Counted from the first letter of the stretch, positions 1 through 12,092 are shown. The stretch: 25,126 nt of DNA from Elysia marginata (GCA_019649035.1 BMAT01002452.1:122065-147190), one strand, 5' to 3'. Program-made: numbers and translations. Notes: a model not told the origin generated them from the sequence alone.

Positions 1-574
1 AAGGCATATCAGATCTGGAGCAAGCACAACAATAATTTATTATGCTGCTTGATGAACCTGGTGGGTTCACGCAGGCTCCAGGGAAAGGCCAATCATATCA
101 TCTTTTTATAATGAATGGAACACGTTACATCTATCGAACGACGATGATGAATTTTTTTTAAAACAGCAGCGTGATATGTTAACAGCAAAGTAAATGTCAC
201 TCCAGATTCTAGATATTATTTTTTGTTTCTCTTTGGTGTTACGGATAGAGACGTGTAGAAACCAAAACCAGCTTTTAACAAATCAGTTTTTTTTTTTTTT
301 GTCTTTTCTTTTTAGTGTTTTCTTTATCTATCTCTATCGGATGTGAAACTGCACGTAATTTGAACTCGCCAGAATATTACAGCATGACGATCGTGTCCAA
401 GGTAAAAGACAAACGAAAGAAAGACAAGCTGTATGATTCGTGATCGCATGCGGGTTTGTATTGCAATTTCCAATTTAATTTTATGATGATGGCGTCACGA
501 ACAACACGTTTCGAAAGATTATTAATCTTTACGGTGATTAGTATGCAGAAAACCTACTGGCTAAAACCGACCAT
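1..574. other. AT-rich unique DNA, no gene seen
   Basis: No convincing open frame or RNA gene is visible. A short perfect hairpin (GAACC, 5-base loop, GGTTC) lies near 54-68, and a 7-bp inverted repeat (CTGGAGC / GCTCCAG) brackets roughly 15-84. A T run lies near 287-300. These are small enough to arise by chance. Confidence 0.5.
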
Positions 575-800
575 CTTTCTCGGAGGGAAGAGAGAATGGC
601 GAGAGAAGGAGCAGAGGGATTGAAAGAAAAGGAAGAAAAGATAAAAAGATAGGCAGAGACTTACAGGCAGATATAGAAACATGGAGAGATGGTGAAGACA
701 TTGTCACGTTCAGAGATGTAGATAGATTGAGAGCTAGAGATAGATAAACAAAGAAAGATAGAGAGATACAGAGAGAGAGAGAGAGCGATAGAGAGACAGA
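575..800. repeat. Degenerate GA/GATA polypurine tract
   Basis: The plus strand is almost entirely purine, made of GAGA, GATA and GACA words, with a purer (GA)n core near 766-786. The minus-strand open frame across it encodes a Leu/Ser-rich peptide that only reflects the CT repeat. This is simple-sequence DNA, not a gene. Confidence 0.85.
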
Positions 801-2502
801 CAGACAAACAGACCAAGTGTAAAAACAATCAAACAAAATGACGACCGAGTAGACTTATAAAGTTACAGTAGAAAAACTTCCATTCTGTAAGAAAAAAAAA
901 CCTTGGGCGTTAAGCTTTTACTTTGTCCATCTCTTCTCTCGGTTTCATTTCTAAACTTCCTCACCTTTAACTCTTTACTTCCCTTTTTTTCTACTTTTTC
1001 CCCACTCAGCTTTTTCCCTTTCCAACATCTGTAAAAGTACGCCTCTTAGTTTTTCCAACAGATCGATGCAAAAATCAATATTACCTGAAGGAAACAAAAA
1101 AAAAGTCTTTTCAACAGTTAAAATGCAAAAAAAAAATTCAAACGTTTAAACTCTCAAAACTCCGATAACCGTGAATTGTTCACAACCTAGATGCAAGAAC
1201 TTATACCTTATTGGTCTCTTTTTCTTCCTCTTTTTGTGCCTTAATTTTATATAATCGAAGCACTAGGCTTTTTAAAAGTGCCTCATGATAATTCACGTAC
1301 ACACCCTTCGATTATTAACAAATTAAGTTTAATATGTTATATATAATCTTTCTGTGTTTCTGTAAATTCATTCCAACTATCTTTTTTTGACTCTAATTAT
1401 CCTGCATCTCGGCTGTTTCTGTATAACTAACCTCACTGTCTTCCTCATCTATACACTACACAAGATGTTTCTATTTTTTCATCTATAATCCAGCCATTCT
1501 TTCTTTGCTTCTGTGTTTACTACACTCTTTAGCTTTGGCATGTCACCCACTTCTTTTTTCCCTCCTTTCTCTGTCGGTCTGCAAGACTCTATGTTAATTT
1601 TGCGTGTCTATGTGTCTCTTTGAGCATAGATTTTTCTCTACTTCTCTTCTCTCCATCTTTTTTTCCTCTATGCTTGCGGTATTTTTGTCTCCAACTTTAT
1701 GATTTAATTTATAGTATTATATAATTTATATCCCATACACCTAATTGTTAACGATCAGAGGATACTCACATCAATACAAACGAGTGAAGATTAGAATTTA
1801 ATAGCAGTGCAATTTTAAAAAAATCGATGGATTTAGGCTAAAAATTAGAAGCTCAAGGTTTTCATTCACTAAAAAAAATCAATTTTGCAGTGACGTGAAA
1901 AAAAATCTGATGCTGCTTTATAAAATTCCTATGATCGATTTTTTTCTCCGGTAACATGTGTCGATCTGTGCGTAACATTTCCCCCGGAACAAAGTACAGC
2001 TACGGCCTTATCACACCTAAACGATGTTTGATAGGATAGTGCGTGCCCTCAAGAAGCGTTTAACACCGGCTGAAGTTACTAATGATAACAATAATGAATG
2101 GGTATTTAGCAAAGTGAAATAAGATTTTCAATGAACCATCAGCTTTAAAAGAGGTTCAAAGAGTTTTTAAATATACCTCCCATGGTGTCACTCAACTTGA
2201 TGAATCACAAGACAAATTTTGAAATGTCTTTGGTAGTTTGAGGTGAGCGCGGTTGTCCTGATGTGAGAGGGAACTGAGCGGCGCGGTTCGAATTTTCAGA
2301 GATGCGAAGTACGAGATCGTTTTGGTTTTAAAAAAGGTGCATCCGGCAAAGATGGCCGGGTGATGTAACAAAACATCAACGGCAATCAACGAACATCGCC
2401 GCCAACGCTGTCGTCATCAACAAAAAGCAAAAGGGAAACTACAGCCATACACAAACATTCCAAGCTCAAACTTAATAATTTATCAATTTTTTTTGTCCGT
2501 CT
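801..2502. other. AT-rich DNA with pyrimidine-biased patches
   Basis: About 1.7 kb with no recognisable gene. The plus strand is pyrimidine-biased at about 940-1030, 1200-1240 and 1480-1680. A 32-codon open frame starts at ATG 2024 and stops at 2122; its product is mixed in composition and basic near its N-terminus, but it is too short to call. A 65-codon minus-strand frame at 2192-2389 resembles no family I know. I treat both as chance frames. Confidence 0.5.
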
Positions 2503-2712
2503 GCCTGTCTTTCTAGCCTTCTCTGTGTACATTTGCCTGAGTGTCTCTGTCTGTCTGCTTGTCTGTCTGTCTCCCTCTCTCTCTATCTATATCTATCTAC
2601 CTGTATCTCTCTAAATGCCTGCCTGTTTGTCTGTCTCCCTCTCTCTCTCTATCTATATCTATCTACCTCTATTTCTCTAAATGCCTGTATGTCTGTCCGT
2701 CTCCCTGTATAT
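2503..2712. repeat. CT-rich minisatellite with ~64-bp unit
   Basis: The block is built of TCTG, CTCT and TATC words. A higher-order unit is visible: the word GTCTGTCTCCCTCTCT starts at 2565 and recurs at 2629 (period 64), and a partial third copy begins near 2691 with GTCTGTCCGTCTCCCTGT. Each full unit contains a TATCTATATCTATC segment followed by CTAAATGCCTG. The period is not a multiple of three and the overlapping frames are Ser/Leu/Cys-rich artefacts. Confidence 0.8.
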
Positions 2713-3954
2713 CAGATATTTCATTACCGCACGGAGTCACGCACTTTGCGAACTGTTTACCATTGAGGACGTATGGGCGGTGCTAACTTGATTCAAATTC
2801 CTGTCTCAAGATTATGATCTCCAAGAATCGCTGCGATAAACCGTCTTGTTTAACAAAGAGAACAAAACAACAGCACTCAGGCCGTCAGCTGTAACAAAAA
2901 TTTAAATCAAATAAACAAACGAAATTAATACATAACAACCAGCAGCACCAACAAACAAACAAAATCATTCAGAAAAGAATTCACGATACACAGGAAAAAC
3001 CAACAGTACACAATCTATGGTTTTTTCGGCCAAGAAAGGCACTCGACTTGTTCGCAAAAAAAAATCTTACAATAGGAAAATCACCTTGCATTAGTCATTT
3101 TGAGATATGGATTTTGCTCTTGAAGAATCGGTCATCTAGTTCTTGCGAAGAGGAAGACAATGGCACTGATAAAAACAGAAAATAGGTTTCAAACAAAATC
3201 TTTTTTTAACTTTATCGTTTTTTTCCAAGCGTTAAGAACTTCTTTAAGACATTCTGTTCTAAGAAACATGCTGTTGTTTTTTGTATAATGGGCATCGTTT
3301 AGTTGTTATTGTAATGGTTAAGTTTAAAACTTCAACATTCTCTCTACGATCTCCCTCTCTTTCTATCTATCTCTCTATCTCTCTCTGAAATCACCTTTTG
3401 CTGCCTCCCACCCCCCTCCTTGTTTTGCCATAAACAGGATCGCTTCCAAAACTTTCTTTGCACATAAACATTTGAAAATATACCTGATCTTAAATACAAG
3501 GCAAATCTTCATTGTTAACATCCCTTAGTACCTTGAAGGGTGATTATTGCCTACATTATCCAAACAAAAGGAACTTTTTTTTACTTATATCGGTCTATCT
3601 GCCATATCAAAACTGTACATGTTTCCTGGAAAGGCACTCGCTTGTTGATAGAAATAACAAATATTTCTCATTAAAAAGTTATTATCAAAATCTAAACACG
3701 AAGATAAAATTATTTCTTGTTTCTGGTTTGGATAATGATTTTTCGCATTTTTCTTTCCGCATTTACTTCATAGAGGTCAAAATTTTTTGGATAATCTGAC
3801 AAAACCCACCTGAAGTACTGGCGTAGTAATGAGTGTCTGAGAGTTCAGTTGTTAATATTCAATTTATGAACTAGTTTGGAGCAAACTTTGGACCGATTTC
3901 GCATATGGATCACAAATATCATCAAATGCAATTATTGGCTGACTCGAATCCGTT
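2713..3954. other. AT-rich DNA, short CT tract, no gene seen
   Basis: No supported gene. A CT/TATC tract occupies about 3337-3386, followed by a C-rich patch near 3405-3419. The 95-codon plus-strand frame at 3512-3799 is Phe/Tyr/Leu-rich with no motif I recognise, and looks like an AT-rich chance frame. Confidence 0.5.
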
Positions 3955-4215
3955 ACAGGAGAGATTGAAAGACAAAAAGATAGAAAAATACAGAGTAAAA
4001 ATGGAAGTGCAAAAAAAGAAAGAAAGAAAGAGAGAGAAAGAAGAGTGTCAAAGAAGAGAGACATAGATCAAGAGACATGCAGTTAACCGGCGGCGAGATA
4101 TACAGAGACAGAAGATAGAGCGAAAAGTAGATAATGAATAGAAAGAGTGGAGTTCGATAAAGAAAAACAGATGGAGAGACAGGAAAAGATGCAGAAAAAG
4201 AGAGAAGGATAAATA
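3955..4215. repeat. Degenerate GA-rich polypurine tract
   Basis: A run of GAAA, GAGA, GACA and GATA words on the plus strand, with short interruptions such as the TTAACCGGCGGCG segment near 4083. The two minus-strand frames across it are Ser/Leu/Phe-rich and reflect the repeat. Confidence 0.75.
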
Positions 4216-4369
4216 ATATTGGTCTTCTCCGGATTGCGTCAACGCTTGTTCAACTACAGCGCAGATCCGTTCCGTGCTATCCCCTCCTTATGTATGGCTT
4301 TTCAATGTCGAGCAATATTTGCACTTGATAAACGGGGTATTATGTCTCTCTCATATGGCCTGTCCCGAT

Positions 4370-4460
4370 CGGCTGTCTCAGATTCTGTCTCTGTCCCGGT
4401 CTTTGAGTGTCTGTTTATCTAGCTCTGTTTCAGTCTTTGTCTTCATGTCTGTCTTTTGGG
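4370..4460. repeat. Degenerate TCTGT-rich tract
   Basis: TCTGTCTC and TGTCTGTC words dominate the plus strand. Open frames here are low-complexity Ser/Val/Leu peptides. Confidence 0.6.
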
Positions 4461-4732
4461 GCTTGAGTTATCAGCTATTTTTTTCCTTTTTTATGAGTCA
4501 AAAAGCCTGCATCTGCACTGTGAGTCTATCCGATCATTTATGTGTTCGTCGGCCTTTGGGGCAGCTTGTTTATCGTTCTGTCTGATAGTCTATTACTATC
4601 TTCCCAATTTACTGCGTATAAGCATTCGTGATACAAGCTTAGGGGGCATAAAACTAGTCAACTATTACTACCTTTGACTCTGTCCTATTTCATCTGTCCG
4701 TCTACCGCTTATCGCCCACCCAAACCCACCTT

Positions 4733-4776
4733 TCTCTCTCTCTCTCTCTCTATCTATCTCTCTCTGTCTCTCTCTC
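4733..4776. repeat. CT microsatellite
   Basis: A (CT)n run interrupted by TATCTATC and CTGTCTC, lying inside a broader pyrimidine-rich patch that starts near 4670. Confidence 0.85.
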
Positions 4777-6684
4777 GTGTTTTAAGCAAAATTTCAATGA
4801 CATCAGACAGGTGTGCGAGTGCAAGAACGAATTCCCAAAACTCATCATCTCCTACTTGAAAACACATATATTTCTATGTCCTACTACCAACATTCTAATT
4901 ATCGCTACCCTAAAATCGAATAACTCGCTAAAGTGCATCCAATCTCAATAGATCCAAATATTTTAAGAGGAATTGCTTCAACCTTCTCTCATATAATGGG
5001 AATATTCTCACTGGGGAATCAACAATGGACTCGTCCCTTCTGACACGGCTACAGAATAAATTCTTTTTTTTCTCTCCCTCTAGGGTGTGACTGATACAGC
5101 GTGGCATGCTCGTGGCGTGTCAGTTTGACCGTAAAAAAGAGGAGCAGATTCTCCTGTGCTCTGATTAGTGAGAGGCATAATAGGAAAATAGTTTAACTTT
5201 TAATAAGACCAATACCTGCCAATTTATAGATCATTAAATATGTAGCTCATTAGCCAAGAAATATGTATTGTTAAAACCCGTTCAATTTCCATGCCAGTGT
5301 TAACAGAGAAGGAAGGGAGGATCTACGGAAGCCTTATTTAACAGTTGTGCAAACTTTTATCAATAGTCACTACAAATAAGATGACAAAATTCTGAAGGTG
5401 TAAATCTGCAAGTACAAGAAAAGAGAACTTTGTAAATCTTTTGCTAGATTTAAATAATTTAGAGTGCTGATAACATACAAAAAGGGGATTGGGAAGTCCG
5501 ACTATGCTGACACTAAAGATTCATAAGTAAATTATTGGGAAGTGCAACTAGGATAACACCAAAGATGTTACAGTGAGGGATTGTTCCTTTGCTCTAATCG
5601 ACAAAATTTTTTTCTGACTTCGAAAATTCTTTACGAAATCTGAAAATCCCAAACCAATTATCCAAGTTTCTAGATTTTTTTCTACTAGTGCTGAAATGCC
5701 AATCTTTTCAATTTTATCCTGCCGAAATCTTGTCTATGCCATTATATTTTAACGCCGCTGAGCAAGCAGTTCATTTGACGCAATATCAATCCATTGTTGT
5801 ATTATGCTTGACAACATTATTACATTAAAAGTAGAAAACCATCCTGATCTTTTATTAAGGAACCTTTGTGGTGGTACGGGGATGAAAACCGATCAGTATC
5901 GGCTCGTGGATTTTTTCTTTCTTCCCGACAAGACTGAAAAAAGTAAAGAACTTTCACTAAGGAAACGACGAGAAAATGCAAGGTATTCTCTTAGCGAGTC
6001 ATAAAATCTGATTCCTCCGGGCGTTTTTTAAAACACTTCTACGCAGTGCGGTCATTTTTTGTTTGTTAGTTTTTCTTTCATGCTTATTAATGAAACTGAT
6101 CGTTTACAAAACTATTGTAGAATTTAAAAAAAAAATGATCTAAATGAACAGGCTCTTCACCCGCTTTGCCTCAGAAAACAACAATTAAAAATTTTTATTT
6201 TAAATTTTAATTAGTTCAAAACAACTCAGAGCAAAGAATACATTAATTGCAGTATCAGGTCAAGAACTCTAATAAAAAGGTAACGTTCTTTGTTAATTTG
6301 CACTAATACAGATTTAGGTTTTGCATGTTTATTGTGCTTTACAGTGCCGAGAGGGAGGAGGGGGCATGTAGGATTGTGATATTTTTGCAATAAACTGGAT
6401 AAAGTGCGCTGCAATTCATATAATATATATATTTTTTAAATTTTTTTATCTTAGGTTACGCCATAACTTTGATTGTTTCCTTTTGAAAAGATGTATCAAT
6501 GAGGACAAAGAGGAGATAGATGATAGTGCAAGTGAAAATAATACTCTCATGAAAATAGTAATAACAAAAATAATACTGGCAATTATAAAATACAGAACGA
6601 AAAGTATTAACAATAACGCATCAGTTCTCAATACGCCTGACACTGTTTGATAACATTGTGATTTTATCATTTTTTTTCTCATTT
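4777..6684. other. AT-rich unique DNA, no gene seen
   Basis: About 1.9 kb without a supported gene. A 66-codon frame at 5804-6004 has mixed, plausible composition but no recognisable domain and no clear splice or promoter context. A diverged direct duplication lies at 5488-5568. Minus-strand frames near 6226-6682 are Leu/Ile-rich products of AT-rich DNA. Confidence 0.5.
5488..5568. repeat. Two diverged copies of a 46-bp unit
   Basis: The word ATTGGGAAGT starts at 5488 and again at 5534. It is followed in both places by a similar tract that reaches (T/C)AAAGAT after about 34 bases. The copies differ at several positions, so this is an old local duplication. Confidence 0.6.
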
Positions 6685-6984
6685 TGTCTGTCTCTCTGAA
6701 TTGTATTGTCTGCCTGCATCTCCTCTCCTTTTTGTCCCATACTCTCTCCGTCCGATATTCCTCTGCTTCAAAACGATATATTTTTATTTTCTTCTGAAAA
6801 ATAATACTTTTCGCCTATTTTATCCCTATCATCACAGCCACCGATAATTCTCTGAAATGAATTCCTCTTGTTTAATCAGAGTAACAGCGACAGGAATGCC
6901 TTGTCGTCATGGTTACGCTAGAGTTCCAGGACGCCATGCTTCAGGCATTAGGGGTAACTGGATTCCTCAACACGACACCGATAT

Positions 6985-7027
6985 CCCTCATCAGCAGAGA
7001 TAGAAAGAGAGAGAAAGGGACAGAGAG

Positions 7028-7069
<42 letters not shown>

Positions 7070-7076
7070 GGGGATA
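6985..7076. repeat. GA microsatellite with pure (GA)n core
   Basis: A polypurine tract with a pure alternating GA core of about 33 bp at 7034-7066. It is flanked by GAAA-interrupted repeat. Confidence 0.9.
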
Positions 7077-10000
7077 TCGGAGGGATAGAAAAATGTCGTC
7101 TGGTAAACCATAATGGCTTTGTACAAATACCCTGGCGCAAATGAAAGGAAAGAGATAAGAATATACACTAAAATATAAAAGTCTTTTATGACGAAACAAT
7201 GGGTTCGGAGCTAAAAGCGAACGATGCACTGCAGCAAGGCAATCCACAAAAACTTTAAACTCTTTTCAAGGCTACTGAGAGGGCCACAGATCGTCATTAA
7301 ATGCTTCTATGCACTATTAAATTTTCCCAAGAAATCATCTCCGTTGAAGTACCCGTATGCTCTAAAAGAGTGGTAAACGTTCAAGTCTTTAAACGTTGTG
7401 AATACAGGTACTTAACCTAATATTAAAGCACTTTGTTTATTTTATAACGCTGTGTTAAGTATGTTTATGGATAAGATCATAAAACATAAAATTATTGACG
7501 TTTTCAAGCGAAAAGTTTTTTCGGTTTAGGGGGTTTAAGAATTGCCTTCTTTATCGCCGTCACTAAATCCGACCAGCAGTTGAAGATAAAATAAGAAATG
7601 TTAGAAAGTTTATTACTTACATCGTAAGCGTATTTAATGTAGACGACGGTTTTTGAACGAACGCCACCGGCAGAAATATCGATGAACTTTTGAGATTGAA
7701 TCAGAAGCATCTACAACTTTAGAAAGTTTTCAAAAGAACGGGCGTTCCCCATCATTCTAAAGATATAAAAAACATAGAGCGCTCTGGGGCCTTTCAGAGT
7801 TCTAGGTGAGAGTACGCCTTGAAGCCATGTATAGTTGTACCAAAGATGGTATAGTGGCATAAGACAAAACACTCCCTTTGCACTAACAATAAAATGTATG
7901 AATAGCTAGCGCTTATCCACACCAAGAGCAATCACACGGGGCTTAGTGTAGATCTAAAATAAAAATTTTGCTCAAACTCTATGGAAATGAGAACACTAGG
8001 GTGAATCGATTCACAAGTAAACTTCTTGTCAACACGCCATTCACCATTCCTTTTTTTTCGGAAATCCTGTGTTTACAGAAAGCGCCGTGTCATGTGGCAA
8101 GATTTAACAAGAGTCCAATCTCTGAATTAATCATTATCTGTGGTCCCACTCAACAGAATGTATCTTGGAAACGAGCAGCAAGGTTTGATGAAATATTCAG
8201 ACCATCTATTTCCGTGATAGGATAAAGTGTTTTTTTTTTCCATTTCCCGTTTCTTTCTTTCTCTGTATCTTCATAATCATTCTGTCTTCCTAAAAATATG
8301 TTTCTTAACTGTTTTACAATATTCAAACCCAATTTATAAGTCACCGTGCAGGGGAAACGAAAAAAAAACTATGACATAATACCTTTGCTCTTGTTTTGAA
8401 GTCAGCACATGCAAGGGCAAGGGTAAGAGTTGGGTTTAAAATATTCGCTATTGTTTGATCATTTCAATATATAGTCTACTCGATCTTGAAGTAAACTCTT
8501 GCGTACTACCAACAGTGTTACATATTAAAAAAAAAACACGGTATAGACATAAAACTATCATTCGCGAACTCTGGATCATCATTTAAGAAACTACAGGTAT
8601 TTTAGATAAAAATTCAATTAATCTTGCATCAAATGTTTCATCTTTTCTTATACAACTAGCGCTATGAAAAAAATAAAGGTCATTTCAAAACGTTCTTTGC
8701 ATCGCGAGGTGTCTTTGCAGGCCTAATCTAGTCAGGGGCGCCCGATATTCTTAAAAAACTGGTATTGGTCAAGCGAAGTTGAGTTTGCATGGCGCATCGA
8801 CCTAAAGACTGACTTTCAAAGATCTTGACACTCCGTATCACACCCATGCGATTAATAGCAAATATGTAGTGCCAAAATTGTAGAATCTTTGACTTTTACC
8901 CACATTTAACAATCCAAAATTTGAGAAGAGCTAACTAGATGATTGAAGACGTTGGGAACCTACACTGTATTTGCTGGCCAACATTACATTTTACCTCTTC
9001 AATGACCGCCTCGCTCTACTAAAAAATTTCAACACTACTGCCCTGCTCTTTACTTGGTCTGGCATGCCTGTTACTTTATTATGTCATTGCTTGCTGTACA
9101 CTCACAGTCTGATAACATTGCTAGGGAATTCTCGGGTGAACTCGGGCCGAGGTCGAGGGTCTAAGAAAAATACGACCACGTATAATAAATTTTACTTCGA
9201 GGTTCAAGACTGAAGGTCATCGTGACCATTGTATTATAATTTAATTATGTGCAAATAAAGTTTATTACCAAAAAAAAATCCGTGGATTCGTATTTAAATC
9301 CCAGAGTGCATCGAATAAATCTATTTAATTAACTCAGAGTTGAATGCGATCACAAAACCAAGATAATCTTTTCTCAAGTTAGAATTGTCAAACACACAAA
9401 GAAAAATCCAAAATCTTTTTTACATTTTTTCAAACTAAATGATGTTTTGCATATCGTTTACTCCTTATTTTTGGTCATTATATCTTCTCCAGATTAATTT
9501 AGACTTCTTGCGTTAATTCTCCTGTATATGCAAAAATTTGGTTCGGATGTTTTGTTTGCGGGCTTTTGTTCTTCTCGTTTTTGAAATAGTACATATATAT
9601 TGTTTTTGTTAAACCATGTTGCTATGATATATAATTTTACTTGCTGTTGTTTTTGGTAGAAGTTGTTGCAGTGTTGATATTGACGATGTTGGCAATGATG
9701 GAGATGGAAGATTTCTCTATTCGATAGCATGTCAAATTTTTTTATTATTTTTTTACATTAGAGAAAAGTTTTTAAATTATCGTTTTATGACTTCCGTTAG
9801 TAATTGCTGCTTTGTTGACCCTGATGTTTTTATTTAAAAACTGTTTTAAACTGCTGTTTTTAAATATAAATTCCTGCTTATTTTTTCCTCCTTTCTAGAG
9901 TACAGCATTTCGGTTTTTCTTTGAAAGAAATGTTTTAATTTTTTTATCATTACCTTATCATTACATAGCCTTCACAGTAATGATAAATCCAAAATCGTGC

Positions 10001-10424
10001 TTATTTCACACGTAAAAAAACTTTGATCCTGAAATAATTAGGTAATGGGACATAAACCTCACGTCAACAAGGCTGTTTGAACTCACATATTTCTGAAAGC
10101 CTTGAGATAAACTTCTAAGTTATAAAATTATAAAAGCCCACGCCATAAACTTATGCTCATTCCTAGCTGTTTGGCTATAGCTTGGGCGGATTCGAACAAC
10201 TTAAGAGACGAAAAACTTGTTGAGTGATCGAGCAAGAGGCGATTTATAGACTTGGAGGCGATATTTATGATACGTCTGGGAGTAATAGGCTTAGAGGGTG
10301 CAATTTATTAATCATAAACCTGGTGTGTATCAAGGGACAAGATGGCCTGTACAAATAGACTCATCTAGAGAAGTGCAGTTGAGACGGTGGGGAGTGGCTG
10401 GGTTAGAGCGTTTGTTGCATGGGG
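7077..10424. other. Largest mostly unique stretch, no confirmed gene
   Basis: About 3.3 kb with few repeats. Short frames exist at 7504-7710 (minus), 7968-8225 (plus), 8971-9213 (plus) and 9494-9730 (minus). None shows a domain, a signal peptide or good flanking splice sites that I can recognise. The 8971-9213 frame lies just upstream of an AATAAA and A-run signature and is the only one with any transcript-like context. Confidence 0.45.
9254..9278 (+). promoter_or_regulatory. Possible polyadenylation signal with A run
   Basis: AATAAA at 9254-9259 is followed, after ten bases, by nine A at 9270-9278. This is the layout left by a retroposed polyadenylated transcript, and an AATAAA is also expected at a genuine 3' end. 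In AT-rich DNA the hexamer is common, and no target-site duplication was identified, so the call is weak. Confidence 0.25.
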
Positions 10425-10620
10425 AGAAAGACAGAAAGAAAGAAAGAGGGGGAAATATACAGTAGAAGAAAAGACGAAGAAGAAGAAAAAGAAAAAAGAG
10501 AAGAAGAGAAGGAGGAAGAAGAAGGAAAAGAAGAAGAAGAAGAAGAAGAAGAAGAAGAAGAAGAAGAAGAAGAAGAAGAAGAAGAAGAAGAAGAAGAAGA
10601 ACGCAAGAGAGACAGCAGCC
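10425..10620. repeat. GAA-triplet polypurine tract
   Basis: An almost uninterrupted purine tract. A pure (AAG)n core of about 74 bp (roughly 25 units) spans 10528-10601, preceded by degenerate GAAA and GGAGGAAG repeat. It is open in several frames on both strands, giving poly-Lys, poly-Glu, poly-Ser and poly-Phe artefacts. Long GAA/TTC tracts are known to be able to form intramolecular triplex DNA. Confidence 0.92.
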
Positions 10621-10969
10621 TCAACGAGTGGAGAGGGGTAAGGATAGAACAAGAAAAGTCAGTATATATATATATGTATTAAAAACCAAATAGAGATAAA
10701 TAGATAAAAGGAAGACAAATAGAGAGAGAAGGGGGAGGCGTTAAGAGAGAAAGAAGAGGCAAGGCTGGCGGAATAATAGCATGAGAAGGAACTAGAAACT
10801 TGTGATAATTTACAGTAATTTTATTTAAAAAAAACAACGAACATGAAAAGACCTTTTAAATTAATATTATCAATATTTGATTTGTGTAAAACGTACAGCA
10901 ATTGAACGCCTTTTTATAGCAACGGATCTGCTAGTTTAAGAGCCACTATTCAATTACTAGGCCATCTTT
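10621..10969. other. Purine-biased and AT-rich spacer
   Basis: A short TATATATATATG run near 10663-10678 and a GA-rich stretch at 10690-10760, then AT-rich DNA. No gene seen. Confidence 0.5.
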
Positions 10970-10970
10970 T

Positions 10971-11000
10971 TTGTTGTTGTTGTTGTTGTTGTTGTTGTTG
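10971..11000. repeat. (TTG)10 microsatellite
   Basis: Thirty bases of uninterrupted TTG. On the minus strand this gives a run of Gln codons inside a 60-codon frame (10950-11132) that has no other gene-like property. Confidence 0.92.
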
Positions 11001-11350
11001 AGAAAAATAATGAATCCAATTAAAACGATATTCTCCTAGCTCAAAATTAAGGCTGTAATAAAAAAAACAAAAAAAAAACAATTCATAATGTTTAAAGAAG
11101 CGGGTTATTACGTAGGCGTCCATCCACCGCAAGTCTCAGAAGGGGTTCTTCTTCCGGTGTTCATTTTTCTTCGTTCAGATCAAGGCACTGTCCTGATTGT
11201 CACAATGGAGATGCAGAAACAACCCTAAAGGCGTTTTGTACCCGTAACCCAGTTTAATATGATCTATTTGTTTCTTTGTTTATGTTTGTGTTTCCACACC
11301 CGTGACACTCTAAACTTCTTTCTTTCTTGGATAAATTATGTAACTATCTC

Positions 11351-11353
<3 letters not shown>

Positions 11354-11395
<42 letters not shown>
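11354..11395. repeat. (CT)21 microsatellite
   Basis: Forty-two bases of uninterrupted CT, flanked by pyrimidine-rich DNA on both sides. Confidence 0.95.
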
Positions 11396-11396
<1 letters not shown>

Positions 11397-11499
11397 AATC
11401 TATCTGTAAATGTCTCTGACTCCCTATGTGTCTAATTAATCTCATTTCGCCATATCCGCGCGTGGCAAGACCCTCGTCTAGTTGTCTTTAACTTTTCAT

Positions 11500-12092
11500 A
11501 ATTCTTAGTATGTAGCTTTGTTTTTATATAACATTAATAAATTATCGGCCCCTTCATTTCTCTTTCTGGTTTTTTCATTTATCCAAATCTTCTTTTTTAT
11601 GTTCATCTGCATAAATGCTGTTCTCTCAGTCTCTTTAACTCTTGCGTATTTTCCTTTTTTTTTGTATTTAATTTTTAAAACTTTTTTAAATCCCTGTCAC
11701 TCTTCATCTTCCCCTTTCCACCCGCCTCTCTATCTCTCAGCCTCCTTATTTTATTGGTCCGTCTCTCTATCTTACTCGGCCAATTTCTCTACACCAACCT
11801 GTTTTCTCTGTTTCTATGTATCAACTCCCCACCTCACCTCTCCACCTATAGCGTCGTAACCATTTGAATCTCTGTCTCTATGTCTCTCTCTCCTCTGTCT
11901 CTCTCTCTCTTTCTCTCATTCTCTCTCTCTTTGTCTCTTCTTCCTGTCTCTTCTTCCTGTATCTTATTCCCCTTCTGTCTCTTCCTCTCTCTGTGTTCCC
12001 CTCTCTCTCCTACTTCCTTTTCTCACTCTCTCTCTCTACCCTCTCTCTCTCTCCTCCACCATTATCCCCCCCCNNNNNNNNNNNCCCCCCCA
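11500..12092. repeat. Long CT-rich tract ending in poly-C
   Basis: The plus strand is strongly pyrimidine-biased over almost 600 bp, with CTCT, TCTGTCTC and CTTCCTGT words becoming denser after 11860. A short duplication (GTCTCTTCTTCCT twice in 11934-11959) is visible. The tract ends in C runs around the N gap. The overlapping Ser/Leu/Phe/Pro-rich frames are artefacts. Confidence 0.8.
12074..12084. other. Assembly gap (11 N) inside poly-C
   Basis: Eleven unresolved bases are flanked by C8 on the left and C7 on the right. The true sequence is probably a longer C homopolymer that could not be resolved, so its length is unknown. Confidence 0.95.

Noticed and set aside
561-836. 91-codon minus-strand Ser/Leu-rich frame
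   Set aside because: Its composition simply reflects the GA/GATA repeat beneath it; there is no motif or splice context.
7968-8225. 85-codon plus-strand frame with mixed composition
   Set aside because: No recognisable domain and no pair of convincing splice sites; kept only as part of the unique-DNA interval.
10365-10682. Several overlapping frames encoding poly-Lys, poly-Glu, poly-Ser or poly-Phe
   Set aside because: All are alternative readings of the same GAA-triplet tract on both strands.
10950-11132. 60-codon minus-strand frame with a Gln run
   Set aside because: The Gln run is the (TTG)10 microsatellite; nothing else in the frame is gene-like.
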